In this document: positions 26,722 to 35,182 of the stretch, one piece after another
Layout: each line of letters opens with the position of its first letter
How positions within the stretch are numbered: position 1 is the stretch's first letter
NCBI GenBank assembly: GCA_963717705.1
Contig: CAVQWT010000004.1
Span: forward strand, 372,001-436,000
From: CAVQWT01 sp963717705
GTDB taxonomy: Bacteria > Pseudomonadota > Gammaproteobacteria > Burkholderiales > Casimicrobiaceae
Reading direction: 5' to 3'
DNA length: 64,000 bases
The notes under the pieces: generated by a model
Database searches by the model: none
What the model saw: only the letters and a program-made list of their open reading frames with translations
What the model was told of the DNA's origin: nothing
Program-made: the position numbers and the translations under genes

Positions 26722-27177
26722 ATGGAAAAGTGCGTCAGCTGCCAGTTCTACGATCGCAAGGCCGGCAAGCAGGCCACCGACGGGCGCGCCATCCAGTGGG
26801 GGCAATGCCGCCGCACGGCACCCATGCTCAATCCCGTCAATGCCAAGTCGTACATGATCGAGGGCGTCTGGCCGACGGTCCGCGACGACGACTGGTGCGG
26901 CGAGTGGAAGACGCAAGGACATCGGATCGAACCCCGCATCACCGAGTCGTTGACCACCCCGCTGGTTGCGTCACCGCCGATGATGCCGTCGATACCGACG
27001 TCGGTGCCGCGGGTCAGTCCGTTGAACGGCATGGCCGCCGCGTCGGCGATCGGCGCGCTGCCGACTCCCCCGCGTCCGGGGTCGCTGATGCCCGCGAACG
27101 GGGCGGTGTCGCACGCCATGGCAGCAACCCCGCCGGTTGCGGCGCCACGGGTCGCCACCATGGGCGGCGACGACTGA
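26722..27177 (+). CDS. Four-cysteine small protein with Pro-rich tail
   Basis: The first 65 residues contain CVSCQFYDR (C4, C7), GQCRRTAPM (C29) and WPTVRDDDWCGEW (C59). This spacing suggests a zinc or iron-sulfur site; I recall similar C-x2-C, CRR.AP and DWCGE motifs in small uncharacterised proteobacterial proteins. Residues 80-151 are Pro/Ala/Met-rich and low complexity, probably disordered. GGAG lies 7 nt before the ATG, and a sigma-54-like promoter precedes it. Function unknown. Confidence 0.75.
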   Translation: MEKCVSCQFYDRKAGKQATDGRAIQWGQCRRTAPMLNPVNAKSYMIEGVWPTVRDDDWCGEWKTQGHRIEPRITESLTTPLVASPPMMPSIPTSVPRVSPLNGMAAASAIGALPTPPRPGSLMPANGAVSHAMAATPPVAAPRVATMGGDD

Positions 27178-27297
27178 GTCTGCGCACGGGCACCCGCCCC
27201 GCGTCAGCCGGATGTGACCGGTCCGGGTGCATTGCCGTCGCCGGCAGCGTTGCCGGCACCGTCGCCGGAACGGCGTGGAAGCGACCGCAGGCGCAAC

Positions 27298-27591
27298 TCA
27301 CACGCCGTCGACGACGATGACGTTCATCGCCGCGGCGCCGGCACGCAGCGCGCGCGCGGCCCGGTATTCGGGCGAATCGTAGAAGCGGCGCGCGGCGTCG
27401 GCATCGGGGAACTCCAGCACGACGATCCGGTTGGGCTGCCATTCGCCTTCGAGCACCGTCGTCGCGCCGCCGCGCACGAGGTAGCGGCCGCCGTACCTGG
27501 CGATCGCCGCCGGCGCGACCTTGCGGTATTCCTCGTACTGCGCGGGATCGGTCACCTTGGCATCGACGAGCACGTAGGCGGGCATCGGCAT
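27298..27591 (-). CDS. DUF1330 domain protein
   Basis: The 97-residue protein MPMPAYVLVDAKVTDPAQYE fits the DUF1330 family of small ferredoxin-like dimeric proteins. The family pattern is visible: PAAIARYGGRYLVRGGATTVLE-like sequence, then VVLEFPDADAARRFYDSPEY. The biochemical role is not established. An AAAGGGAA stretch directly before the ATG serves as ribosome site. It is transcribed away from the AddB-like gene. Confidence 0.88.
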   Translation of the reverse strand: MPMPAYVLVDAKVTDPAQYEEYRKVAPAAIARYGGRYLVRGGATTVLEGEWQPNRIVVLEFPDADAARRFYDSPEYRAARALRAGAAAMNVIVVDGV

Positions 27592-27772
27592 TTCCCTTTC
27601 TTTTTTTGGCGGGCAGGCTCACGCGCTGAGCCGGGCGTTTGCTAGAGTCGTCCTCACGTTACGCGAACGCCGAACCGGCGATCAAACTCCGCTGCCGCCG
27701 TTGCCCGGGGTCGCCGCGACCCGGGCAGGTCATCCCGGGCCGCGCGCGGCGCACGTGAACCCGCTCGCCCCG

Positions 27773-30754
27773 ATGCCCCTCGACTCCATTCTCGCCGCTG
27801 CCGCCGCCGGTGCCACGCTGGTGACGCCGAACAACCGCCTTGCCCGTCGCCTTTCGGCCGCGCACGACCGGGCGCAGCGGGCCGCCGGTGCGCGGACCTG
27901 GGCGTCGGTGCAGGCCTTGCCCTGGGGCGCCTGGGTCGAGAGCCTCTGGCACGAGGCGCTGGCCGCGGGTGCGGTCGATGCGCGTCCGAACCTTGCCCCC
28001 GATGCCGCGGCGCACCTCTGGCGACGGATTCTCGCCGCCGAGTTTCCGGCCGACGGTCCGCGGCCGCTCGACCTCGCCGGGCTCGCCGCCCAAGCTGCGA
28101 GTGCGTGGCGGATCGTCCACGAATGGGGGGCCGGCGGCGAGAGCTGGCGGGCCTGGGCCGGAGGCGACGGCGAGCCGGCGAGATTTTCCGGCTGGGCCGA
28201 GCGCTATCGTGCCGAGGTCGACGCCGCGGGCGCGCTCGACCGGTCGCAACTGTCGGACGGGATCGCGGCCGCCGCCGGCGCCGTCGCCGCGTGGCGCACC
28301 CGGGCCGTCGTGCTCGCGGGGTTCGTCGAGTTCGCGCCGCAGCAACAGCGCCTGCTGTCGGCGCTGCGCGACGCGGGGATGACCGTCGTCGAGCACGAGG
28401 CCCTGGCCGCAGCGCCGGCCGCGGTCCGCGAAGCCGCCGTCGCGTCGCCCGACGCCGAACTCGCAGCCGCGTTCGGCTGGGCGCGCAGGCGCAGCGAACG
28501 CGATCCCGCTGCGCTGATCGGTGTCGTGATTCCGGACCTCGAGGCCCGCCTGGCGACGGTTGCCGACTGCGCGGAAGATCACTTCGGCCGGCCGCAGGAT
28601 CCCGCCGGCACGCCGCACGCGGCGCGCGGGTGGAACGTGTCGCTGGGCGCCAGCCTTGCGGACCAGCCGGTGGTGGCCGCGGCGCTGACGCTGGTTGCGC
28701 TCGCGCACGGCCGCGTGCCCGCGACCGAGGCGGCCGCGCTGCTTCGCTCGCCATGCCTGCCCGGGGCCGCCGACGCGTGGTGCGCACGCGCCGGCGTCGA
28801 GCGGCGCTGGCTCGAAGGCGGGCGCGCCGAAGTCGGCTGGAGCGACGTGACCGCCGCGCTGGAGCCGATCGACGCCGAACTCGCCGGCCGCTGGCGCGAG
28901 CTGCCGCGGCAGCTGCCGCCGCCGCGCCGCGCGTCCCCCCGCGAGTGGACGGCATGGTGGCAGCGATGGCTGGAGGCGACGGGGTGGCCCGGCGACGCCG
29001 TCAGCGAGCGCCCGGTGCGTGAAGCCCGCGGCGCCTGGGACCAGCTCCTGGCAGGCTTCGCGGCGCTGGAAGCGGTCGAGCCGCGGCTCGGCAGCGGCGA
29101 GGCGGTCGGCCTGTTGGCGGCGCGCGCTGCCGACACGCCGTTCCAGCCCGAGTCGGCCGCAGCGCCGATCCAGATTCTCGGCCTGCTTGAGGCCGTTGGC
29201 CTGCCATTCGACGCGCTGTGGGTGACGGGAATGGCCGCCGACATCTGGCCCCCGGCGCCGCAGCCGAATCCGCTGTTGCCGCTGGCGTGGCAGCGCGAGC
29301 GCGGCGTGCCTCGCGCCGATGCGTCGCGCGAGCTCGCCTACGCACGCAAGCTGACGGACCGCTTGCTGCGGGGCGCGCCGGAGGTGATCTTCTCCTGGCC
29401 CCGGCGGGTCGACGATCGCGCCGGGATGCGCTCGCCGCTGTTGCCGACGCTGGCGGCGCTGGAGGCCGAGGCGATCGCCGCCGCTGACCCGCGCGACCGC
29501 GCGGAGCCCGGGGCGGGCGCGACGGGACTCGACCATGGGCCTGCGCGCCGCCAGTTCGCGGCGCAGCCGCGGCTCGAGGCACGGTACGACGGCAATGCGC
29601 CGCCGCTGGCGGGCGAGCCGCTGACGACGGGGAGCCGCGTCATCGCGGCCCAGAGCGAGTGCCCCTTCCAGGCGCTGGCCGACGTGCGCTGGGACGCGCA
29701 GCCCTGGCCACCGCCGTTGACGGGGCTCGGCAGCGCGGAGCGTGGCACGCTGGTTCACGCGGCGATGGCAGCGTTCTGGCGCGACGTGCGCACGCAGGGC
29801 CGGCTGCTGGAGCTCGAGGCGACCGGCGGCCTGGACGCCCGGATCGGCGCGGCCGCAACGGCCGCCGTCGGCGGGTTGTCGGCGACCCGTCGACGCGAGC
29901 TGCCGGCGGTCGTCCTCGCCGGCGAAGCCGACCGGCTGGCGCGGACGCTGCGCGACTGGCTCGTCGGCGTCGACCGCGGGCGGCCGCCGTTCGTCGTGCG
30001 CGACGTCGAGAGCGGCGGCGCGCTCGCGTTCCCCGGGCTGCGCCTGCGCCTGCGCTTCGATCGCGTCGATGCGCTGGACGACGGCGGCGTCGCGCTGATC
30101 GACTACAAGTCCGGGGCGGTCGCCGCCCCGGGCAAGTGGTTCGAGGCGCGCCCGCAGGCACCGCAGCTGGCGGTGTACGCGCTCGCGCAGCGCGCCGCCG
30201 AGCCGGAAGTTGCCATCCGCGCAGTGGCGTACGCACGGCTGAAACCGGGCGAGGTCAAGCCGGTCGGTGTCGCCGCCGACGCCGCGGCGTGGCCCGCGCT
30301 GACGCCGCCGCAGGCGATCAGGACCGTCGCGCTGGCCGACTGGGCCGCGGTCGAGGCGCACTGGACCCGCGTGCTCGGCGCGCTGGCCGCCGATTTCGTC
30401 GCCGGCCGCGCCGACGTGCTGCCACGCAACCAACGCGAGTCGTGCCGGGACTGCGGGCGCCAGGCGCTGTGCCGCGTGGGCGAGGACGTCGCGATCGACA
30501 ACGACGGCAACGGCGACGACGGCAGCAACAATACCCGCGGCAGCGCGGGCCACGGGTGCAGACGACGATGGCTGACCGCGCGACGACCGTTCCCTCCGCC
30601 GCGCGGCCGCCGGTCGCCGGGGCGCCGACGCCGGGCGCCGGCGTCGCCGCGTCGCTGCTGGTCGAGGACGCCGCGGCTCGCCGCGACGCCATCGATCCGG
30701 CGCGTTCGTTCCTGGTCCAGGCGCCGGCGGGCTCCGGCAAGACCGAGCTGCTGA
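27773..30754 (+). CDS. AddB-like/PD-(D/E)XK nuclease family DNA repair protein
   Basis: About 990 residues. The N-terminal part (LVTPNNRLARRLSAAHDRAQ) is a helicase-like region without a Walker A motif, as in AddB. The C-terminal third is a RecB-type nuclease: SECPFQALADVRW, RGTLVHAAMAAFW, then LIDYKSG with the catalytic Asp and Lys, and QAPQLAVYAL. The first cysteine (SECPF) and CRDCGRQALC would bind a 4Fe-4S cluster, as in AddB. It matches a family annotated as probable DNA repair protein in betaproteobacteria. The stop lies 187 nt inside the next gene, an unusually long overlap; a one-base shift would instead end it at the TGA (30573-30575) overlapping the next start. ATG 27773 is preferred over 27701. 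Confidence 0.85.
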   Translation: MPLDSILAAAAAGATLVTPNNRLARRLSAAHDRAQRAAGARTWASVQALPWGAWVESLWHEALAAGAVDARPNLAPDAAAHLWRRILAAEFPADGPRPLDLAGLAAQAASAWRIVHEWGAGGESWRAWAGGDGEPARFSGWAERYRAEVDAAGALDRSQLSDGIAAAAGAVAAWRTRAVVLAGFVEFAPQQQRLLSALRDAGMTVVEHEALAAAPAAVREAAVASPDAELAAAFGWARRRSERDPAALIGVVIPDLEARLATVADCAEDHFGRPQDPAGTPHAARGWNVSLGASLADQPVVAAALTLVALAHGRVPATEAAALLRSPCLPGAADAWCARAGVERRWLEGGRAEVGWSDVTAALEPIDAELAGRWRELPRQLPPPRRASPREWTAWWQRWLEATGWPGDAVSERPVREARGAWDQLLAGFAALEAVEPRLGSGEAVGLLAARAADTPFQPESAAAPIQILGLLEAVGLPFDALWVTGMAADIWPPAPQPNPLLPLAWQRERGVPRADASRELAYARKLTDRLLRGAPEVIFSWPRRVDDRAGMRSPLLPTLAALEAEAIAAADPRDRAEPGAGATGLDHGPARRQFAAQPRLEARYDGNAPPLAGEPLTTGSRVIAAQSECPFQALADVRWDAQPWPPPLTGLGSAERGTLVHAAMAAFWRDVRTQGRLLELEATGGLDARIGAAATAAVGGLSATRRRELPAVVLAGEADRLARTLRDWLVGVDRGRPPFVVRDVESGGALAFPGLRLRLRFDRVDALDDGGVALIDYKSGAVAAPGKWFEARPQAPQLAVYALAQRAAEPEVAIRAVAYARLKPGEVKPVGVAADAAAWPALTPPQAIRTVALADWAAVEAHWTRVLGALAADFVAGRADVLPRNQRESCRDCGRQALCRVGEDVAIDNDGNGDDGSNNTRGSAGHGCRRRWLTARRPFPPPRGRRSPGRRRRAPASPRRCWSRTPRLAATPSIRRVRSWSRRRRAPARPSC

Positions 30755-33700
30755 TCCAGCGCGTGCTGGCGCTGCTCGCGCACGTCGAGCGGCCGGAACG
30801 CGTCGTCGCCATCACGTTCACGCGCAAGGCCGCGGGCGAGATGCGCGAGCGCATCGTCCGCGCGCTCGCCGATGCGCACGCGGGCACCGCAGTCGAGTCG
30901 GACCATCTCGCCACCACGCGCAGGCTCGCGCTGGCGGTGCTCGCACAGGACGCGCGCCACGGCTGGCAGTTGCTCGACCATCCGGCGCGGCTGGCGGTGT
31001 CGACCATCGACGCGCTGTCGAGCGCGCTGGCCCGATCGGCGCCGGTGGGCAGCGGCCTCGGTGCGGCGCCGCGCTTCGAGGAGGACGCGACGGCGATGTA
31101 CGTGGCCGCGGCGCGCTCGGCGCTCGCCGCCGCCGCCGCCGACGACCCGGCGTGGCTGACGCTGCTCGCGCATCGCGACAACGACGGCGAGCGCGTCGTC
31201 GAGCTCGTCGCGGCGATGCTCGGCAAGCGCGAGCAGTGGCTGCGGCTGCCCTGGAACGCGGCGCCGGCCGGACTGCGGGCGCTGCTCGAGCGGACGCTCG
31301 CCGACGAGATCGACGGCGAACTTGCAATCGCGCGCGCCACGCTGGCAGGCGCCGATTGGGCCGGGCTGGCGCCGCTGGCCACGGCCGCGGCGGCGCAGCT
31401 CGACGCGTCCGGCGGCGCGCCACCGGACCTGGTGGAGGCGCTGTCGATCCTGGGCCGGACCGCGTCGCCGCCCGCCACTGCGGTCGCCGCGCTGCCGCAG
31501 TGGCAGGCGCTGGCGGACTGGCTGCTGGTCAAGAGCGGCCCGGGCCTGCGCAGGAAGGTGAGCGCCAGGCTCGGCTTTCCCGCCATCGGCAGGGGGCAGG
31601 GCAGCGAGGACCGGCGGCAGCGCAATGCGGCGATGTGCGGATGGCTGCAGAGCCATGGCGAATCCCCCGCGCTCGGCGAAGCGCTGCACCTCGTCCGCGG
31701 GCTCCCTCCCGGCCGCTACGAGGAACCGACCTGGGACGTCATCGCCGCGCTGCTGTCGGTGCTGCCGCGCGCGGCCGCGCACCTCGCCACGGTGTTCGCC
31801 GAGCGCGGCGCCGTCGACTTTTCGCAAGGCTCGCTCGCCGCGCTCGCGGCGCTGGGAGAACCCGAGGCGCCGAGCGACCTGCTGCTGCGGATGGACCTCC
31901 GGCTCGAGCACCTCCTCATCGACGAGTTCCAGGACACGTCGTTCGCGCAGCTCGACCTGCTCGCGCGCCTCACCGCCGGATGGTCCGCCGGCGACGGCCG
32001 GACGCTGTTCGCGGTCGGCGATCCGATGCAGTCGATCTACCGCTTCCGCGGCGCCGAGGTCCGCGTGTTCGTCGATGCGCAGCAGCACGGGGCGATCGCC
32101 GGCGTGCCGGTCGAGCAGTTGACGCTGCGGCGCAACTTCCGCGCGCAGGCGCGCCTGGTCGACTGGGTGAACGCGGTCTTTCCGGCGGTGCTGGGCGCGG
32201 TCAACGATCCGTGGCGCGGCGCGGTCGCGTTCGCGCCGGCGGTCGCAAGGCATCCGGCGCTGGCCGGAGCGGCGGTGACCTTCGATGCCTGCACGAGCGT
32301 CGACGCCGAAGCCGGGCGCGTCGTCGCGCACGTCCTCGCCGCGCTGGCCGGGGACGGCGACGTGGCGATCCTCGCGCGGTCGCGCGGACACCTCGCGGCG
32401 ATCCTGCCGGCGCTGCGCGCGCAGGGCATCTCGTATGCCGCCGTCGATCTCGACCAGCTCGGCGACCGGCCCGCGGTGCTCGACCTGCAGGCGCTGACCC
32501 ACGCGCTGGTGCAGCCCGCCGACCGGCTCGCGTGGCTCGCGGTGCTGCGCGCGCCGTGGTGCGGGCTGGTGCTGGCCGATCTCGACGCGCTGGTCGCGGC
32601 GGCCGATGCGCACCCGTCGCGTTCGCTCGCGGCGCTGGTCGCCACGGCGGCAACGGCGACGCCCGACTGGGGACGGCCGGCGGCGGCGCACTGGCCGCTG
32701 TCGGCGGACGGCGCGGCGCGCTTCGCCCGCGCGGCCGCGATCCTCGCACCGGCGCTGGCGGCACGCGGGCACGTGCCGCTGGTCGCGCGCGTTCGCGGCG
32801 CGTGGCTGGCACTCGGCGGTCCGGCGACCGTCGCCGAGCCGCTCGATCTCGCCGCCGCGGACCGCTACTTCGCGCTGCTGGCGGCGCACGAGCGCGCCGG
32901 CGACGTTCCCGACTGGGCCGGTTTCGTCGCGGCGCTGGGCGAGCTCAAGGCCGCGGATGCCGCCGACGCGACCACCCGGCTGCGCGTGATGACGATGCAC
33001 AAGGCGAAGGGCCTCGAGTTCGACACCGTCATCGTCGTCGGCGCCGGCCGCGGCGTGCGTGCCGACGGGACCGAGTTGCTGCGCTGGCGCGTGCGACCGC
33101 GCGGACTCATCCTCGGCGCCGTCGGCGCCCGCGGCGGCGGCGACGACCCGGTGGGCGCGTATCTGAAGTCGCTGGCCGCGCGCGAGGAGGACGCCGAGCT
33201 CGCGCGGCTGATGTACGTCGCCTGCACGCGGGCGAAGCGTCGGCTGCACCTGACGACGCACCTCGCGGTTGCGGTGGACGAGACCTCCGGCGACGCCGCG
33301 TGGCGGCCGCCGCCTTCGCGCACGCCGCTGGCGCGGATGTGGCCGGAGCTGGCGCAGGAGCTGGCGCCGCCGCCGGTGCCCGGCGCGGACGCCGCGGCGG
33401 GCGGCGACGCAGCGGATGGGGCGGCGCCGACGGCGCCGCTGCTCTCGCGGCTGCCGCTCGACTGGTCGCCGCCTTCCGCGGCGCCGCCGCTTGCCATCGC
33501 GAACCCGGCGCCGGACGGCGAGACTGCGCTGCCCTTCGACTGGGCGCGCGAAGTCGCGCGGCACGTGGGCACGGTCGCCCACCGCGTGTTCGCCGCGATC
33601 GCCGCGGACGGCGCGGCTGCGTGGGACGAAGCGCGCGTCGGGCGCGCCGCGGCGTGGATCGGCGCCGAGCTGCGTTCGCTGGGCGTGGGCGGGGACGCAC

Positions 33701-34179
33701 TCGCCGGCGCCATCGCCGACGTGCAATCCGCGGTGCGGGGCCTCGTCGACGACGCCCGCGGACGGTGGCTCTTCGCCGCGACGCACGACGACGCGCGCAG
33801 CGAGTGGGCGCTGGCGGGCGTCGACGGCGACGCCGTGGTCCACGTCGTGCTCGACCGGAGCTTCGTCGCCGACGGCGTGCGCTGGATCGTCGACTTCAAG
33901 ACGGGCGGCCACGAGGGGGCCGACCGCGACGCCTTCCTCGACGCCGAGCGTGTCCGCTATGCCGCGACGATGCAGCGCTACGCTCGCCTCGTCGCCGCGC
34001 TGGACCCGAGGCCGGTGCGTCTCGGGCTCTACCATCCGCGGCTTGCCGGCTGGCGCGAGTGGGCGTTCGATCCGGCCGCGGCGCCCGCGGTCGACGCCGA
34101 ATCCGCCGGCGGCGCCGCCGCGGCGGTCGCGCCTCCGTTGCGCGCGACCGGCGCCCACGACGACCCCGAAATCCGCTAG
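30568..34179 (+). CDS. AddA-like UvrD-family helicase-nuclease
   Basis: The 1203-residue protein has all superfamily 1 helicase motifs: Walker A APAGSGKTELL (about residue 51), ITFTRKAAGEMRERI, Walker B LLIDEFQDTSFAQ (about 450), VGDPMQSIYRFRGAEV, LRRNFRAQ, VMTMHKAKGLEFDTV and YVACTRAKRRL. The C-terminal nuclease domain has WIVDFKTGG with D1109 and K1111 and a downstream Q/Y motif (YAATMQRYARLV). With the upstream AddB-like partner it should form a dimeric helicase-nuclease that processes double-strand break ends for RecA. The start ATG at 30568 lies within the partner's reading frame, implying translational coupling. Confidence 0.92.
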   Translation: MADRATTVPSAARPPVAGAPTPGAGVAASLLVEDAAARRDAIDPARSFLVQAPAGSGKTELLIQRVLALLAHVERPERVVAITFTRKAAGEMRERIVRALADAHAGTAVESDHLATTRRLALAVLAQDARHGWQLLDHPARLAVSTIDALSSALARSAPVGSGLGAAPRFEEDATAMYVAAARSALAAAAADDPAWLTLLAHRDNDGERVVELVAAMLGKREQWLRLPWNAAPAGLRALLERTLADEIDGELAIARATLAGADWAGLAPLATAAAAQLDASGGAPPDLVEALSILGRTASPPATAVAALPQWQALADWLLVKSGPGLRRKVSARLGFPAIGRGQGSEDRRQRNAAMCGWLQSHGESPALGEALHLVRGLPPGRYEEPTWDVIAALLSVLPRAAAHLATVFAERGAVDFSQGSLAALAALGEPEAPSDLLLRMDLRLEHLLIDEFQDTSFAQLDLLARLTAGWSAGDGRTLFAVGDPMQSIYRFRGAEVRVFVDAQQHGAIAGVPVEQLTLRRNFRAQARLVDWVNAVFPAVLGAVNDPWRGAVAFAPAVARHPALAGAAVTFDACTSVDAEAGRVVAHVLAALAGDGDVAILARSRGHLAAILPALRAQGISYAAVDLDQLGDRPAVLDLQALTHALVQPADRLAWLAVLRAPWCGLVLADLDALVAAADAHPSRSLAALVATAATATPDWGRPAAAHWPLSADGAARFARAAAILAPALAARGHVPLVARVRGAWLALGGPATVAEPLDLAAADRYFALLAAHERAGDVPDWAGFVAALGELKAADAADATTRLRVMTMHKAKGLEFDTVIVVGAGRGVRADGTELLRWRVRPRGLILGAVGARGGGDDPVGAYLKSLAAREEDAELARLMYVACTRAKRRLHLTTHLAVAVDETSGDAAWRPPPSRTPLARMWPELAQELAPPPVPGADAAAGGDAADGAAPTAPLLSRLPLDWSPPSAAPPLAIANPAPDGETALPFDWAREVARHVGTVAHRVFAAIAADGAAAWDEARVGRAAAWIGAELRSLGVGGDALAGAIADVQSAVRGLVDDARGRWLFAATHDDARSEWALAGVDGDAVVHVVLDRSFVADGVRWIVDFKTGGHEGADRDAFLDAERVRYAATMQRYARLVAALDPRPVRLGLYHPRLAGWREWAFDPAAAPAVDAESAGGAAAAVAPPLRATGAHDDPEIR

Positions 34180-34212
34180 AATTCAAGGTTTTGTAAGCGA
34201 CGGGGGCAACCA

Positions 34213-35133
34213 GTGCGGGTCTTTCGCGGGCTGCCGGCCGCGGCGGACCGCCAGGTCGCGCTGACGATCGGCAATTTCGACGGGGTGCACCGCGGGCATC
34301 AGGCGATGCTCGCGCGGCTGATCGAGGCCGCCGACGACCTCGCGTTGCCGTCCGCCGTGCTGACGTTCGACCCGCATCCGCGCGAGTTCTTCGCGCCGCA
34401 TGCCGCGCCGCCGCGGCTGTCCACGCTGCGCGGCAAGCTCGAGCGCTTCGCCGCCAGCGGCATCGACCGCGTCTACATCGCCCGCTTCGACCGCGCGCTG
34501 GCCGGGCTCGCGCCGGCGGCGTTCATCGACGACGTCCTGGTGCGCCGGCTCGGCGTCCAGTGGGTGCTGGTGGGCGAGGACTTCCGCTTCGGCAAGGCGC
34601 GCGGCGGCGATCTGTCGACGCTGCGCGGCGCGGCGCGGACCTTCAGCGTCGAGGCGATGCGCACGGTGGCCGTCGCGGGCGAGCGCGCGTCGTCGACGAC
34701 GGTGCGCGACGCGCTCGCCGACGGCGACTTCGCCCGTGCGGCGGCGCTGCTCGGCCGGCCCTACACGCTGTCCGGCCGCGTTGCCCACGGCGCCAAGCTC
34801 GGGCGCAAGCTCGGGTTCCCGACGGCGAACCTGCGGCTGCGGCAGACGCCGCCGCTGTCCGGCGTGTTCGCGGTGCGCGTCCACGGTGTCGCGCCCGAGC
34901 CGCGGACCGGCGTCGCCAGCCTCGGCGTCCGGCCGACCGTCGCCGCGCAGGGTGTGCCGCTGCTCGAGGTGTTCCTGTTCGACTTCGACGCGTCGCTGTA
35001 CGGGCGCCGCATCGTCGTCGAGTTCCTGCACAAGCTGCGCGACGAGGCCCGCTTCCCCGACCTCGACGCCCTGACCCGCCAGATGCACCGCGACGTCGCC
35101 GAGGCGCGCGAGTTCTTTGCCGCCGCCCGCTGA
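34213..35133 (+). CDS. ribF: Bifunctional riboflavin kinase/FAD synthetase
   Basis: This 306-residue enzyme phosphorylates riboflavin to FMN and adenylates FMN to FAD. The FAD synthetase half has TIGNFDGVHRGHQAM, FDPHPREFF and the ASSTTVRDAL motif. The riboflavin kinase half has GRPYTLSGRVAHGAKLGRKL, GFPTAN (substrate threonine) and a late glutamate region LLEVFLFDFDASLYG. The start is GTG at 34213. It heads the ribF-ileS-lspA-ispH cluster, as in many proteobacteria, and may read from a TAGAAT-like -10 near 34178. Confidence 0.96.
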   Translation: MRVFRGLPAAADRQVALTIGNFDGVHRGHQAMLARLIEAADDLALPSAVLTFDPHPREFFAPHAAPPRLSTLRGKLERFAASGIDRVYIARFDRALAGLAPAAFIDDVLVRRLGVQWVLVGEDFRFGKARGGDLSTLRGAARTFSVEAMRTVAVAGERASSTTVRDALADGDFARAAALLGRPYTLSGRVAHGAKLGRKLGFPTANLRLRQTPPLSGVFAVRVHGVAPEPRTGVASLGVRPTVAAQGVPLLEVFLFDFDASLYGRRIVVEFLHKLRDEARFPDLDALTRQMHRDVAEAREFFAAAR

Positions 35134-35182
35134 TCGCGCCCCGATCGCCGCTCCCGAACCTTTCACGAACCGGTTGCCCCGC

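Noticed and set aside
30103..34158. A 1,351-codon antisense frame opposite the AddA-like gene
   Set aside because: Arg/Gln-rich shadow of a gene with all helicase motifs; no ribosome site or family signature.
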